DNA of 64,000 nt from Metallibacterium scheffleri (GCF_002077135.1 NZ_LDOS01000002.1:62001-126000), one strand, 5' to 3'; counted from the stretch's first letter, positions 26,063 through 35,682 are shown. Notes: generated by a model not told the origin, from the letters alone. A program made the numbers and translations.

Positions 26063-26791
26063 ATGGGCCGAGGTCCGTCCATTGAAGGCCGCAAGAATGC
26101 GTCTGACGCAAAACGCGGCGCGGCGTTCACCAAGCTGGCGCGCGATATTCGCATCGCCGCGCGCGGCGGTCTGCCCGATCCGGCGCACAACGCCAAGCTG
26201 CGCGCGGCGGTGGACAAGGCGCTGGTCGCCAACATGCCCAAGGACAGCATCGAACGCGCGATCCGTCGCGGCGCCGGGCTGGAGGGTGGCGCCGTGGAGG
26301 AAATCCGTTACGAAGGCTATGGCCCGGGTGGCGTTGCATTGCTGATCGATTGCCTCAGCGACAATCCCCAGCGCAGCGTGGCCGACGTGCGTCATGCGCT
26401 GAGCAAGCATGGCGGCAATCTCGGCACCAGCGGCTCGGTGGCGTTCCAGTTTCAGCGCAGCGGCGTGGTGGCGATCGATTCGGCCGGCGCTGCAGGCATC
26501 GAGGAGAAGGTGCTCGAGATCGCGCTGGAAGCTGGCGCCGATGATGTGCGCAACGAGGCCGGGCAGAGCATCGTGCTGTGCGCGCCCGAGCAGTTCGAGG
26601 CTCTGCACAAGGCGTTGCAGGACGCCGGCCTGCCAATCGCGCATGCGGGCGTGGAGATGCTCGCAGCCAATCGCGTGACGGTTCCCGCCGAGGCGCTGCA
26701 GCCGCTGCGCGATCTGCTCGACTGGCTGCACGATCTGGACGATGTGCATGAGGTGTTTCACAACGCGCTGCTGCCGGATGCGCAGGACTAG
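26063..26791 (+). CDS. yebC: YebC/PmpR-family protein (translation/transcription factor)
   Basis: A member of the YebC/TACO1 family, which studies have linked to transcriptional regulation and to relief of ribosome stalling at proline stretches. The 242-residue protein keeps the family core (GRKNASDAKRGAAFTKLARD, DKALVANMPKD, IRYEGYGPGGVALLIDCLSDN, ALSKHGGNLGTSGSVAF). The N-terminus MGRGPSIEG, in place of MAGHSKWANI, is the Xanthomonas-type form as I recall it, and helps place the organism. GAGGAAGCGAG precedes the ATG. It is 30 bp upstream of ruvC, the same linkage as in many proteobacteria. Confidence 0.95.
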   Translation: MGRGPSIEGRKNASDAKRGAAFTKLARDIRIAARGGLPDPAHNAKLRAAVDKALVANMPKDSIERAIRRGAGLEGGAVEEIRYEGYGPGGVALLIDCLSDNPQRSVADVRHALSKHGGNLGTSGSVAFQFQRSGVVAIDSAGAAGIEEKVLEIALEAGADDVRNEAGQSIVLCAPEQFEALHKALQDAGLPIAHAGVEMLAANRVTVPAEALQPLRDLLDWLHDLDDVHEVFHNALLPDAQD

Positions 26792-26821
26792 GCACGCGCC
26801 TCGCGTGTGCCGCGCCCAGCC

Positions 26822-27343
26822 ATGACCCGCATTCTCGGCATCGATCCGGGTTCATTGCGCACCGGCGTCGGCATCGTCGATGTCACGCCCGATGGGCGCG
26901 CGCGGCATGTGTTCCATACCGCGCTGGTGGTTGGTGATGCCGATGATTTTCCACTGCGGCTGAAGGCGATTTTCGACGGTCTGCTCGAGCTGGTGAATGC
27001 CTACGTGCCGGATGAAGTCGCCATCGAGCGCGTGTTCATGGCGCGCAATCCCGACTCGGCGCTGAAACTGGGTCAGGCCCGTGGCGCGGCCTTGTGCGCG
27101 GTGCTCACGCGCACGCTGCCGGTGCACGAATACGCGCCGACCGAGATCAAGCGCGCGGTGACCGGTGGCGGCCGCGCCGACAAGACGCAGGTGCAGCACA
27201 TGGTGAAAATGCTGCTGGGTCTGGAGGCGACGCCGCAGGCCGACGCCGCCGACGCGCTGGCCGTGGCCATCGCGCACGCGCACGTGCGTGCTTCGGTGGC
27301 GCGCATGGGCGTCACGCGCGCCGGCTGGCGCACGCGTCGATGA
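26822..27343 (+). CDS. ruvC: Holliday junction resolvase RuvC
   Basis: Dimeric endonuclease that resolves Holliday junctions after RuvAB branch migration. Its 173 residues show the RNase H-like fold and all four acidic catalytic residues: D8 in ILGIDPGS, E69 in VAIERVF, and D141/D144 in QADAADALA. These correspond to D7, E66, D138 and D141 of E. coli. ATG 26822 is preferred over an upstream in-frame start at 26807, since homology begins at TRILGIDPG. The gene is followed by ruvA after 24 bp. Confidence 0.96.
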   Translation: MTRILGIDPGSLRTGVGIVDVTPDGRARHVFHTALVVGDADDFPLRLKAIFDGLLELVNAYVPDEVAIERVFMARNPDSALKLGQARGAALCAVLTRTLPVHEYAPTEIKRAVTGGGRADKTQVQHMVKMLLGLEATPQADAADALAVAIAHAHVRASVARMGVTRAGWRTRR

Positions 27344-27367
27344 GGGTGCAGGCATGAGGGGCGGACG

Positions 27368-27964
27368 ATGATCGGGCGCATGCGCGGATTGCTGGTGGCC
27401 AAGCAGCCGCCCTGGGTCATGGTCGAGGCGGGCGGCATCGGCTACGAGCTGGAAGTGCCGATGTCGACGCTATACGACCTGCCCGAGCTGGGCCGCGAGG
27501 TGATCTTGTTCGTGCATTACGCGCACAAGGAAGACACCGTCGCACTGTATGGCTTTTTGCGCGAGGCCGAGCGCGCGCAGTTTCGCAATTTGCTGCGGGT
27601 CAGCGGCATCGGGGCCAAGATCGCGCTGAGCGTGCTTTCCGGCGCGTCGGTGGACGAGTTCGCGCGGCTGGTGCAGACCGGTGACGTCACCGCGCTGACG
27701 CGCGTGCCTGGCATCGGCAAGAAGACCGCCGAGCGCATCGTGCTGGAATTGCGTGATCGCGTCGGCGCACCGGGCGCGGTGTCGATGGGCGTGCACGCCG
27801 ACGCGCCGCGCGATCCGCATGGCGAGGCGCTGACCGCGCTGCAGCAACTCGGCTACAAACCGGTCGAGGCGCAGCGTCTGCTGCGCGACACGCAGGCGCC
27901 AGGCGACAACGCCGAAGCGCTGATCCGCAAGGCACTCAAGGCCGCGCTCGGCGGCGGCAACTGA
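27368..27964 (+). CDS. ruvA: Holliday junction DNA helicase subunit RuvA
   Basis: Tetrameric Holliday-junction binding protein that recruits RuvB. The 198 residues show an N-terminal OB domain ([15 protein letters not shown]), tandem helix-hairpin-helix motifs at ~70-130 ([15 protein letters not shown] and [18 protein letters not shown]), and a C-terminal domain that contacts RuvB ([16 protein letters not shown]). Length is normal. It lies between ruvC and kup; the kup start is only 10 bp downstream, implying a shared transcript. Confidence 0.96.
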   Translation: MIGRMRGLLVAKQPPWVMVEAGGIGYELEVPMSTLYDLPELGREVILFVHYAHKEDTVALYGFLREAERAQFRNLLRVSGIGAKIALSVLSGASVDEFARLVQTGDVTALTRVPGIGKKTAERIVLELRDRVGAPGAVSMGVHADAPRDPHGEALTALQQLGYKPVEAQRLLRDTQAPGDNAEALIRKALKAALGGGN

Positions 27965-27974
27965 AGGCATTGGC

Positions 27975-29867
27975 ATGACCATCCCCAGCTCGGACTCCAC
28001 TGAAGTCAGCGGCAAGCGCCTCGCGGCGCTGATGCTGGGCGCCGCCGGCGTGGTATACGGCGATATCGGCACCAGTCCGCTGTACGCGATCCAGTCCGTG
28101 TTCGGCGAGCACGGCATCAATGCCACGCCCGACAACGTGCTGGGCGCGCTGTCGCTGGTGTTCTGGGCGCTGATCATCGTGGTTTCGCTGAAATACATCC
28201 TGTTCGTGATGCGTGCCGACAACAAGGGCGAGGGCGGCATCATGTCGCTGATGGCGCTGGCCCAGCGCGGGGTCAAGGGCAGCCCGCGCATGCGCATGAT
28301 GCTGCTCACCCTGGGCCTGTTCGGCGCGGCGCTGTTTTATGGCGACGGCGTGATCACTCCGGCGATCTCGGTGTTGTCGGCGGTCGAGGGCGTGGAGGTC
28401 GCCGCGCCGCATCTGGCCGAGTTCGTGGTGCCGATCACGGTGGCCATCATCCTGGTGCTGTTTGCCGCGCAGAAGCACGGCACCGCGCGCCTGGGTGCGT
28501 TTTTCGGACCAATCATGGTGGTCTGGTTCGTGGTGATCGGCCTGCTGGGCGCGGCCAGCATCGTGCAGCATCCGCAGGTCTTATTCGCGCTCAGCCCGCA
28601 TTACGCGGTGCTGTTTTTCATCCACAACCACACCGATGCCTTCCTGGCGCTGGGAGCGGTCGTGCTGGTGCTGACCGGCGCCGAGGCGCTGTACGCCGAC
28701 ATGGGTCACTTCGGCAAGAAACCCATCCGTCGCGCATGGTCAATCCTGGTGTTGCCGGCGCTGCTGATGAATTACTTCGGACAGGGCGCGCTGCTGATCC
28801 GCGACCCCAGCACAGCGACCAATCCGTTTTATCTGATGGTGCCCGCGATCCTGCTGTACCCGATGATCGTGCTGGCCACGGTAGCCACGGTGATCGCCTC
28901 GCAGGCGGTGATTTCCGGGGCATATTCGATGACCAGCGAGGCCATGCTGCTGGGTTACTCGCCGCGCATGCAGGTGCAGCACACCTCCAGTGAACACCGT
29001 GGGCAGATCTATCTGCCTTGGATCAACACCATGCTGATGATCATGGTGCTGATCGCGGTGCTGGGCTTCCGCACGGACAGCGCGCTGGCCGCGGCGTACG
29101 GCATCGCGGTGACCGGCACCATGGCCTGCACCACGGTGCTGCTGCTGGTGGTGGCGCGCAAGCTGTGGCATTGGCCGTTGCTGATCCTGGCGCCGCTGGG
29201 CGCGGGCCTGCTGATCATCGACCTCGCGTTTTTCTCGGCTAACCTGATCAAGGTCGAGTACGGCGGCTGGTTCCCACTGCTGCTGGGCCTGCTGGTATTC
29301 GTGGTGATGAGTACCTGGCGGCGCGGCCGCGAGCTGGTGCTGCGCGAGATGAAACAGGGCGGTCTGTCGCTGGAGACCTTCATCGCCAGCATCGCCAACC
29401 ACCCGCCATTGCGCGTGCCTGGCACGGCCATTTTCCTCACCGCCAATCAGGATTCGGTGCCGCACGCGCTGCTGCACAACCTCAAGCACAACAAGGTGCT
29501 GCACGAGCGCAACGTGTTGCTGACCGTGGAGACCCTGGATACGCCCACCGCGGATGCCGGCGAGCGTGTCGAACTGACCGCGCTGGGACGCGAGTTCTAT
29601 CGCCTGGTCATGCGCTTCGGATTTTCCGAGGAGCCGGATGTGCCGCGCGCCCTGCAGCAGTGCCAGAAACTGGGCTTGCCGTTCGACATGATGGATACGA
29701 CGTTCTTCCTCAGCCGCGAAAACATCGTCGCCAGCGAGCGCGCCGGCATGGCGCTGTGGCGCGACAAGCTGTTCGCGTTCCTGTCGCGCAATGCGATGCC
29801 GGCCACGGCGTTCTTCCGCATCCCCGGCAATCGTCTGGTGGAGCTAGGCACGCAGGTGGAGATCTAG
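27975..29867 (+). CDS. kup: Low-affinity potassium uptake transporter Kup
   Basis: Proton-coupled K+ importer of the KUP/HAK/KT family. The 630 residues begin with the family signature VVYGDIGTSPLYAI in TM1 and continue with about 12 transmembrane segments to residue ~430, followed by a cytoplasmic C-terminal domain of ~200 residues. Other conserved blocks are DNKGEGGIMSLMAL, GDGVITPAISVLSA and EALYADMGHFGKKPIRRAW. It is inserted between ruvA and ruvB; I recall the same order in Xanthomonas and Xylella, so it is probably lineage-typical rather than a recent insertion. A hairpin just after the stop may end the transcript. Confidence 0.96.
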   Translation: MTIPSSDSTEVSGKRLAALMLGAAGVVYGDIGTSPLYAIQSVFGEHGINATPDNVLGALSLVFWALIIVVSLKYILFVMRADNKGEGGIMSLMALAQRGVKGSPRMRMMLLTLGLFGAALFYGDGVITPAISVLSAVEGVEVAAPHLAEFVVPITVAIILVLFAAQKHGTARLGAFFGPIMVVWFVVIGLLGAASIVQHPQVLFALSPHYAVLFFIHNHTDAFLALGAVVLVLTGAEALYADMGHFGKKPIRRAWSILVLPALLMNYFGQGALLIRDPSTATNPFYLMVPAILLYPMIVLATVATVIASQAVISGAYSMTSEAMLLGYSPRMQVQHTSSEHRGQIYLPWINTMLMIMVLIAVLGFRTDSALAAAYGIAVTGTMACTTVLLLVVARKLWHWPLLILAPLGAGLLIIDLAFFSANLIKVEYGGWFPLLLGLLVFVVMSTWRRGRELVLREMKQGGLSLETFIASIANHPPLRVPGTAIFLTANQDSVPHALLHNLKHNKVLHERNVLLTVETLDTPTADAGERVELTALGREFYRLVMRFGFSEEPDVPRALQQCQKLGLPFDMMDTTFFLSRENIVASERAGMALWRDKLFAFLSRNAMPATAFFRIPGNRLVELGTQVEI

Positions 29868-29868
29868 A

Positions 29869-29960
29869 GGGAAGGCCTGAATACGTTCAGACCTTCCCCC
29901 AGGCCATGGATGGCGCCCTCTGACAAGTCCTGGATGGGCTTGTTCAGAGGTTCCTTGGCC
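29869..29960. repeat. Hairpin-rich intergenic element between kup and ruvB
   Basis: GGGAAGGCCTGAA (29869-29881) and TTCAGACCTTCCC (29886-29898) pair with one mismatch around TACG, right after the kup stop. A second stem, CTCTGACAAG (29918-29927) with CTTGTTCAGAG (29939-29949), sits inside flanking GGCCA/TGGCC. No T-run follows the first stem. The whole looks like a REP-type element serving as kup transcript end. Confidence 0.5.
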
Positions 29961-29997
29961 GAGTCCCGAGTCCCGGCTGTCCTGCCATAATCCCGGC

Positions 29998-31038
29998 ATG
30001 ACCGAATCGCGCCTGTTGGCAGCCACCGAAAACAACGAAGACGCCGCGCTCGATGCCTCGATCCGGCCGCAGCGCCTCGCCGAGTATCTGGGCCAGGTGC
30101 CGGTGCGCGAGCAGTTGGGTTTGTACATCGAAGCGGCGCGCAAACGGGGCGAGGCGCTGGATCACGTGCTGATCTTCGGCCCACCCGGTCTTGGCAAGAC
30201 GACGCTCAGCCACATCATCGCCAACGAGATGGGGGTCAATTTGCGCAGCACGTCCGGCCCGGTGCTGGAGCGTGCCGGCGATCTGGCCGCGCTGCTGACC
30301 AACCTCGAGCCGCGCGACGTGCTGTTCGTGGATGAAATCCACCGGCTTTCGCCCGTGGTCGAGGAAGTGCTGTACCCGGCGCTGGAGGATTTCCAGATCG
30401 ACATCATGATCGGCGAGGGCCCGGCGGCGCGCTCGATCAAGCTCGACCTGCCGCCGTTCACGCTGGTCGGCGCGACCACACGCGCCGGCCTGCTCACCGG
30501 ACCGTTGCGTGATCGCTTCGGCATCGTGCAGCGACTGGAGTTCTACAGCGTCGAGGAATTGACCCAGATCGTGCGCCGCGCCGCGCGCATCCTCGGCATC
30601 CATTGCGCCGCCGATGGCGCGATCGAGATCGCGCGGCGCGCGCGCGGCACGCCACGCATCGCCAATCGCCTGCTGCGGCGTGTGCGCGACTATGCCGAGG
30701 TGCGCGCCGATGGCGAGATCACCCGCGCCGTGGCGGATGCCGCCTTGCTCATGCTCAAGGTCGATGCCGAGGGCTTCGATGACAGTGACCGGCGCCTATT
30801 GCGCGTGATCCTGGATACCTTCGAGGGCGGCCCAGTGGGCGTCGAGTCGCTGGCCGCGGCGCTCAGCGAGGATCGCGGCACCATCGAGGACGTGCTGGAG
30901 CCCTATTTGCTGCAGCAGGGATTCCTGATGCGCACCGCGCGCGGGCGCATGGCCACGGCCAAGGCATGGCGACATTTTGGCCTGGCTCCGCCGCGCCCGG
31001 CGCCAGGCTCCCTGTTCGCCGACGCGGACGAGGCATGA
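29998..31038 (+). CDS. ruvB: Holliday junction DNA helicase motor RuvB
   Basis: AAA+ motor that drives branch migration with RuvA. The 346 residues have the RuvB N-terminal signature [14 protein letters not shown], Walker [10 protein letters not shown] at 61-69, Walker [10 protein letters not shown] at ~109-117, sensor 1 [20 protein letters not shown] (~155-174), and a C-terminal winged helix ([22 protein letters not shown]). ATG 29998 starts a normal-length protein. Separated from ruvA by kup and a ~130-bp gap, it may have its own promoter. Its stop overlaps the ybgC start (ATGA), linking DNA repair to the tol-pal cluster in one transcript. Confidence 0.97.
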   Translation: MTESRLLAATENNEDAALDASIRPQRLAEYLGQVPVREQLGLYIEAARKRGEALDHVLIFGPPGLGKTTLSHIIANEMGVNLRSTSGPVLERAGDLAALLTNLEPRDVLFVDEIHRLSPVVEEVLYPALEDFQIDIMIGEGPAARSIKLDLPPFTLVGATTRAGLLTGPLRDRFGIVQRLEFYSVEELTQIVRRAARILGIHCAADGAIEIARRARGTPRIANRLLRRVRDYAEVRADGEITRAVADAALLMLKVDAEGFDDSDRRLLRVILDTFEGGPVGVESLAAALSEDRGTIEDVLEPYLLQQGFLMRTARGRMATAKAWRHFGLAPPRPAPGSLFADADEA

Positions 31039-31457
31039 ATACGCCGGCACCGTCGTTCAGTTGGCGGATACGCGTTTACTGGGAGGATACCGATGCCGGC
31101 GGTGTGGTCTATCACGCCAGCTACCTGCGTTTCCTCGAGCGCGCGCGCACCGAATGGCTGCGCATGCAAGGTCTTGAACAAACCCGTGTACGCGCGGAAC
31201 AGGGCGTGGTATTCGTGGTCTATTCCATGGACCTGCGTTTTCGCCGTCCCGCCATGCTGGACGACGAGATCGACGCAACCCTGCGCGTGGTGGCACGCAA
31301 GGCGGCGGCGCTCGAGTTCGCACAGACGCTGGTGCGTGTCGCCGATGCCGTGACCCTGGTCGAGGCAACGGTGCGCGTGGCGTGCGTGAGTGCCACCGGT
31401 TTCCGTCCTGTTCCCATACCCCGCAACCTGCTGACCGAGCCCACAATCCAACCATGA
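31035..31457 (+). CDS. ybgC: Tol-Pal-associated acyl-CoA thioesterase YbgC
   Basis: Hotdog-fold thioesterase acting on short-chain or acyl-carrier thioesters, conserved at the head of tol-pal operons. The 140 residues contain the catalytic 4HBT motif [20 protein letters not shown] (residues ~15-34, with the Asp and His required for activity) and end without extra domains. ATG 31035 overlaps the ruvB stop by four bases; tolQ in turn overlaps its own stop. The physiological substrate and reason for its link to Tol-Pal are uncertain in the family. Confidence 0.93.
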   Translation: MNTPAPSFSWRIRVYWEDTDAGGVVYHASYLRFLERARTEWLRMQGLEQTRVRAEQGVVFVVYSMDLRFRRPAMLDDEIDATLRVVARKAAALEFAQTLVRVADAVTLVEATVRVACVSATGFRPVPIPRNLLTEPTIQP

Positions 31458-32140
31458 ATGGCGATCTGAATATTCTCGATCTGGTGCTGCACGCGAGCCT
31501 GCCGGTCAAGGCGGTGCTGCTGATCCTCATCATCTTCTCGTTCATGTCGTGGGTCATCATCTTCCGCAAGAAGGCGATGCTTGATGCCACGCAGCGCGAG
31601 GCCAATGCTTTCGAGGAGCGCTTCTGGTCCGGCTCGGATCTGGCTTCGCTGTACCGCGAGGCCAGCGCGCGCGGCGAGGGCGTACACGGCATGGAGGGCA
31701 TCTTCGAAGCGGGATTCCGCGAGTTCGCGCGCCAGCGTCAGCGGCGCATGGATACGCGCAATCTGCTCGAGGCCGCGCAGCGCGCCATGCGCGTGGCACT
31801 GATGCGCGAGGTCGATCGCATGGAGCACAACCTGGAATTTCTGGCCAACGTCGGCTCGATCAGCCCCTACGTCGGCCTGTTCGGCACGGTGTGGGGCATC
31901 ATGGCCGCGTTCCAGGGCTTGGGCAGCATCAAGGAAGCGACCATCGCCATGGTCGCGCCGGGCATCTCCGAGGCACTGGTGGCCACCGCCATGGGCCTGT
32001 TCGCGGCGATCCCCGCGGTGTGGGCGTACAACCGCTACGCCACGCGCGTCGAGCGCCTGACGGTGCGTTTCGACACCTTCCAGGACGAGTTCTTTTCCAT
32101 TCTTCAGCGCCAGGGTCCGGCCGCTGATGATCACGCCTGA
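31454..32140 (+). CDS. tolQ: Tol-Pal system proton-channel protein TolQ
   Basis: Inner-membrane member of the ExbB/TolQ/MotA group; with TolR it uses the proton gradient to energise TolA and keep the outer membrane tied to the septum during division. The 228 residues have TM1 near 18-40 (AVLLILIIFSFMSWVIIFRK), a large cytoplasmic loop, and TM2/TM3 at ~135-200 (NVGSISPYVGLFGTVWGIM, SEALVATAMGLFAAIPAVWAY). ATG 31454 overlaps the ybgC stop by four bases. tolR follows after 8 bp. Confidence 0.95.
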   Translation: MNGDLNILDLVLHASLPVKAVLLILIIFSFMSWVIIFRKKAMLDATQREANAFEERFWSGSDLASLYREASARGEGVHGMEGIFEAGFREFARQRQRRMDTRNLLEAAQRAMRVALMREVDRMEHNLEFLANVGSISPYVGLFGTVWGIMAAFQGLGSIKEATIAMVAPGISEALVATAMGLFAAIPAVWAYNRYATRVERLTVRFDTFQDEFFSILQRQGPAADDHA

Positions 32141-32148
32141 GGCTACCC

Positions 32149-32604
32149 ATGCAGTCGTCCCTGCGCGTGCGCAAGAGCAAGCTCAAGCTCAAGAGCGAGA
32201 TCAACGTCGTGCCCTACATCGACGTGATGCTGGTGCTGCTGATCATCTTCATGGTGACCGCGCCGCTGTTGAACCTGGGCGTGAATATCCAGTTGCCGCA
32301 ATCGGCGGCCAAGGCGATCACCACCGACAAGCGCCCAGTCGTGGTCGAGGTCACCGAGGACGGTCATTATTTCCTCGACCTCGGTGGCGGCAAGCGCGAG
32401 CCGGTCAATGCCGATGAACTCAAGGCCAAGGTCGCGGCGGTGATGCGCGTCAACCCGCAGGCGCCGGTGTTCATCAGCGGCGACAAGCGCGCCAGCTACA
32501 ACGTGGTCTATCAGGCGATGGTGCTGCTGCAACAAGCCGGCGTGCCCAAGGTCGGGTTGGCCAGTCAGCCCGATGCCGGCGATACCCACCATGGCCGCGG
32601 CTAA
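32149..32604 (+). CDS. tolR: Tol-Pal system protein TolR
   Basis: ExbD/TolR-type protein that completes the TolQ proton channel. The 151 residues have a short basic N-terminus, one TM at ~21-43, with the essential protonatable aspartate at residue 25 in VVPYIDVMLVL, and a periplasmic domain (PVVVEVTEDGHYFLDL, VFISGDKRASYN) that contacts peptidoglycan. The last 14 bases overlap the start of tolA. Length and sequence are normal for the family. Confidence 0.95.
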   Translation: MQSSLRVRKSKLKLKSEINVVPYIDVMLVLLIIFMVTAPLLNLGVNIQLPQSAAKAITTDKRPVVVEVTEDGHYFLDLGGGKREPVNADELKAKVAAVMRVNPQAPVFISGDKRASYNVVYQAMVLLQQAGVPKVGLASQPDAGDTHHGRG

Positions 32605-33538
32605 GGGCAATGCGCGCGCCGTTGTCCTCTCGGCGCTGCTGCACCTGGTCATCATCGGGTTTCTGCTCTTTGCCACCTTGTCCTGCGGCACGTGGGAAAG
32701 CAGCTTCGCCTGGCTCGGGGTGCCGCCGTGGATGAACCCGGTGCAATGCACGCGGCCAGCGCCATTGGCCGGCCCGGTGATCGAGGCCGAGCTGGTGGGC
32801 GTCGCGGCTTCGCCGGCGCCGGCGCCGTTGCACCTCAGGCAACCGAAGATCAAACCGTTGCCTGCGCCGCCACCGCCACCGCCGGCGCAGATTCCCAATC
32901 CCAAAGGTCCGCGATTGCCGGTGCACACCCTGCCGCCGCCGCCGCAGCGACCCGATGTGCGCGAGCAGCAGCGCGTGGTCGATCTGGCCGAGCAAAAGGC
33001 CGAGCAGGCCAAGCAGGCCGAAGTCGAACGGCAGCAGCAGCGCATGAGCGAGGTCGACGCCGCACGGCAGGACAAGGTGCAGAAACTGCTGGCCGAGATG
33101 AACAACCTGCGCCAGCAGCGCGAGGCGCTGGACAAGCGCGCGCGTCTGGCCGCGCAAAAGGACGCGCAGCTCAAGGATCTGAAAACCCCGCCCGTGGCAG
33201 CTGCGCCCAACCTGCCCAGCGCGCCCAAACCGGTCAGCGGCATGGGTGGCATCCAGCAAAGTCTGCAGGCGCAATACCAGGCCGCGCTGGTGCAGGCCAT
33301 CCAGCAAAACTGGCTGCGCCCGGACAACATTCAGAAGCACGTCATCTGCCCGATCCGTATCATGCAGATTCCTGGTGGCAAGGTGATCAGCGCCACCATC
33401 CTGCCGGGTTGCCCCTATGACGAGGTGGCGCGGCGTTCGGTCAAAGCCGCGGTATTGCGCGCCTCGCCCCTGCCTTACCAAGGTTTCGAAAGCGTTTTCT
33501 CGTCCGAATTGACGATCAACTTCTCGGTGAACCAATGA
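32591..33538 (+). CDS. tolA: Tol-Pal system energy transducer TolA
   Basis: Periplasm-spanning protein linking TolQR to TolB/Pal. The 315 residues comprise an N-terminal TM anchor (~10-32, VVLSALLHLVIIGFLLFAT), a proline-rich segment (~88-125, PLPAPPPPPPAQ), a helical coiled coil rich in Q/E/K/A (~125-200), and a C-terminal TolB/Pal-interacting domain (YQAALVQAIQQNWLRPDN to the end) with the two cysteines of the TolA III/TonB-like fold (VICPIRI and LPGCPYD). It is shorter than E. coli TolA (421 aa), mainly in the coiled coil. ATG 32591 lies inside the end of tolR; the stop overlaps tolB. Confidence 0.92.
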   Translation: MAAAKGNARAVVLSALLHLVIIGFLLFATLSCGTWESSFAWLGVPPWMNPVQCTRPAPLAGPVIEAELVGVAASPAPAPLHLRQPKIKPLPAPPPPPPAQIPNPKGPRLPVHTLPPPPQRPDVREQQRVVDLAEQKAEQAKQAEVERQQQRMSEVDAARQDKVQKLLAEMNNLRQQREALDKRARLAAQKDAQLKDLKTPPVAAAPNLPSAPKPVSGMGGIQQSLQAQYQAALVQAIQQNWLRPDNIQKHVICPIRIMQIPGGKVISATILPGCPYDEVARRSVKAAVLRASPLPYQGFESVFSSELTINFSVNQ

Positions 33539-34875
33539 AACTGCGCAGCTACACGTTTCTACTCGCCGTGCTGGCGCTGGCCCTGTGTGGTCTGCCGGCA
33601 TCGCGCGTGCTGGCCCAGGGTCTGACCCTGAATGTGATCAACGGTGTGCCCTCGGCGATCCCGATCACGGTGGTGCCGTTTGCCTTCGAGAGCGCGGCGC
33701 AGCCGCCGGCCACCGATGTGGCGGCGGTGATCCGCGACGACATGGTCCGCTGTGGCCAATTTCGCACGCTCACCGGCGCCGACATCGTCGAGCACCCATC
33801 GCACGGCAGCGCGATCAAGTTTCCGACCTGGAAGCTGCTCAAGCAGGATTACCTGGTCATCGGCCGCGAGCGCGATGCCGGCGGCGGCCAGGTCAAGGTC
33901 ACCTTCGAGCTGTGGAACGTCAACACGCAGAAGCAGATGCTGGCCGGCGCCTATACCGCGCTGCCCGAGGAACTGCGCGGCGTGGCGCACCAGATCGCCG
34001 ACCAGATCTACCAGAAGATCATCGGCCAGCCGGGCGCGTTCTACACGCGCATCGCCTACGTCACCACCACCGGCAGCGGCAAGGCCATGCAGTGGTCGCT
34101 GATCGTGGCCGATTCCGACGGCTACAACCCGCAGGTCGTGGTGCGTTCGCGGCAGCCGCTGCTGTCGCCGGCGTGGGCGCCCAACGGCAAGGAGCTGGCT
34201 TATGTGTCGTTCGAGAGCGGCGATTCGGCGATCTATCTGCAGAATCTGGCCACCGGGCAGCGGCGGCTGATTTCCGGGCGCAAGGGCATCAACGGCGCGC
34301 CGGCGTTTTCGCCGGATGGAACCAAACTGGCCATGTGCCTGTCATTCGGGGGCAGTCCCGAGATTTATGTGATGGATCTCAAAACCGGCCAACTCACCCA
34401 GATCACCCACAGCCTGTCGATCAATACCGAGCCGCGCTGGATGCCGGATGGCCAATCGCTGGTTTTCACCTCGGACCGCTCGGGCAAGCCGCAGCTTTAT
34501 TCCGAGCCGGCGAACGGTGGCGGCGCCACGCGCCTGACCTTCCAGGGCGAATACAATTCCGACTCGTCGATCAACTACGACGCCAATCAGATCGCAATGG
34601 TGCAGGGCAACGGAAACGTGTATCGTATTGCCATCATGGATCGCAAACTGGATAACCAGATGCGTTTCATCTCGCCAGGTCCGATGGACGGATCGCCGAG
34701 CTATGCGCCCAACGGCAGCATGCTTCTTTACGCCGCGACCGACAACAACGGCAAGGGCGTGCTCTACGAAGTGGCTGACAATGGCAGCGTGCGGCAGCGT
34801 CTTTCACTGGTCAATGGCACCGTGCAGTCTCCTTCGTGGGGGCCATACCGGGTGCCGCCTTCAACCCAGCAGTAG
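33535..34875 (+). CDS. tolB: Tol-Pal system beta-propeller protein TolB
   Basis: Periplasmic protein that binds Pal and TolA. The 446 residues have a Sec signal peptide (cleavage after LAQ, ~28), an alpha/beta N-terminal domain (~30-165, with the TolA-binding TolB box VINGVPSAIPITVVPF), and a six-bladed propeller with repeated motifs such as LLSPAWAPNGKELAYVSF, GAPAFSPDGTKLAM and EPRWMPDGQSLVFTSDRSG. ATG 33535 overlaps the tolA stop. A 285-bp non-coding gap follows before pal. Confidence 0.96.
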   Translation: MKLRSYTFLLAVLALALCGLPASRVLAQGLTLNVINGVPSAIPITVVPFAFESAAQPPATDVAAVIRDDMVRCGQFRTLTGADIVEHPSHGSAIKFPTWKLLKQDYLVIGRERDAGGGQVKVTFELWNVNTQKQMLAGAYTALPEELRGVAHQIADQIYQKIIGQPGAFYTRIAYVTTTGSGKAMQWSLIVADSDGYNPQVVVRSRQPLLSPAWAPNGKELAYVSFESGDSAIYLQNLATGQRRLISGRKGINGAPAFSPDGTKLAMCLSFGGSPEIYVMDLKTGQLTQITHSLSINTEPRWMPDGQSLVFTSDRSGKPQLYSEPANGGGATRLTFQGEYNSDSSINYDANQIAMVQGNGNVYRIAIMDRKLDNQMRFISPGPMDGSPSYAPNGSMLLYAATDNNGKGVLYEVADNGSVRQRLSLVNGTVQSPSWGPYRVPPSTQQ

Positions 34876-35160
34876 CAGTGCGGGCATTGATTTCACGGGT
34901 ATGCATGGACGCATTCCGGAGATTCCTGCAAGGATGATTTTTCACAACGAACAGAGCGACTTGAAAAGCCGCCCCATGGCACCAAGGATGTGCCGCCGTG
35001 GCAAGCCGACAGGCCGGTCATGGACACACAGGCAACGCGGCTGGTCCGCGCCCGATCACGCGCAACCGCGGCAGGATGCCCGGTAGCGCAAACGTAATTG
35101 CAAGTGAACGTTCCGAGACACCTTGATTCACTCCGTCCAACTACCCCGCGAGACACATCC
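34876..35160 (+). other. Non-coding gap between tolB and pal
   Basis: No gene is visible in this 285-bp gap, which is unusually long inside this otherwise overlapping cluster. Near its end AACGT...ACGTT half-sites (35091-35115 region) surround a low-GC patch, so a separate pal promoter is likely; no clear -35/-10 pair or terminator could be identified. Confidence 0.45.
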
Positions 35161-35682
35161 ATGAAGACCTTCGCCCGCATCTCACTCGCAGCGCTGCTGT
35201 GCGTGGGACTGGCTGCCTGCGCCAGCAAGCAGGAAGTCAAACCAGCTCCTGAAGTCGCGCCGCCGCCGGCGCCGGCGCCAGTGCAAACCGCGCCAGTCAG
35301 CAACGGCAAGTTCACCCCGGCCGATCTCGAGACCAACGCCTGCCTGCTGAAGCGCCGCATCTATTTCAATTTCAACCGCGCCAACATCAAGCCCGAATAC
35401 GACGACATCGTTGCCTGCCACGCCAAGTACCTGGTGGACAATCCCGGTGCGCGCGTGACCCTGCAAGGCAACACCGATCCGCGCGGCAGCCGTGAATACA
35501 ACCTCGGTCTGGGCGAGCGCCGTGCCAATTCGGTCGAGCAGGCCATGGAAGCCCTTGGCGCCCAAGCCGACCAGTTCACCGTGGTCAGCTATGGCAAAGA
35601 GCGCCCGGTGTGCAACGAAATGACCGAAGCCTGCTGGGCCAAGGATCGTCGCGTGGTCATCGTCTACACCAAGACCGAATGA
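35161..35682 (+). CDS. pal: Peptidoglycan-associated lipoprotein Pal
   Basis: Outer-membrane lipoprotein that anchors the envelope to peptidoglycan and is the end-point of Tol energy transduction. The 173 residues carry a lipoprotein signal with lipobox LAAC (Cys20), a proline-rich linker (APEVAPPPAPAP), and an OmpA-like domain (~60-173) with FNFNRANIKPEYD and GNTDPRGSREYNLGLGERRA. The usual GHTD is GNTD here; the peptidoglycan-binding Asp and Arg (LGERRANSV) are kept. I chose ATG 35161, where the signal peptide begins. The stop overlaps cpoB. Confidence 0.95.
   Translation: MKTFARISLAALLCVGLAACASKQEVKPAPEVAPPPAPAPVQTAPVSNGKFTPADLETNACLLKRRIYFNFNRANIKPEYDDIVACHAKYLVDNPGARVTLQGNTDPRGSREYNLGLGERRANSVEQAMEALGAQADQFTVVSYGKERPVCNEMTEACWAKDRRVVIVYTKTE

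Noticed and set aside
30966..31034. Upstream in-frame start for YbgC
   Set aside because: It would lie inside ruvB and add non-homologous residues; ATG 31035 shows the standard four-base overlap.
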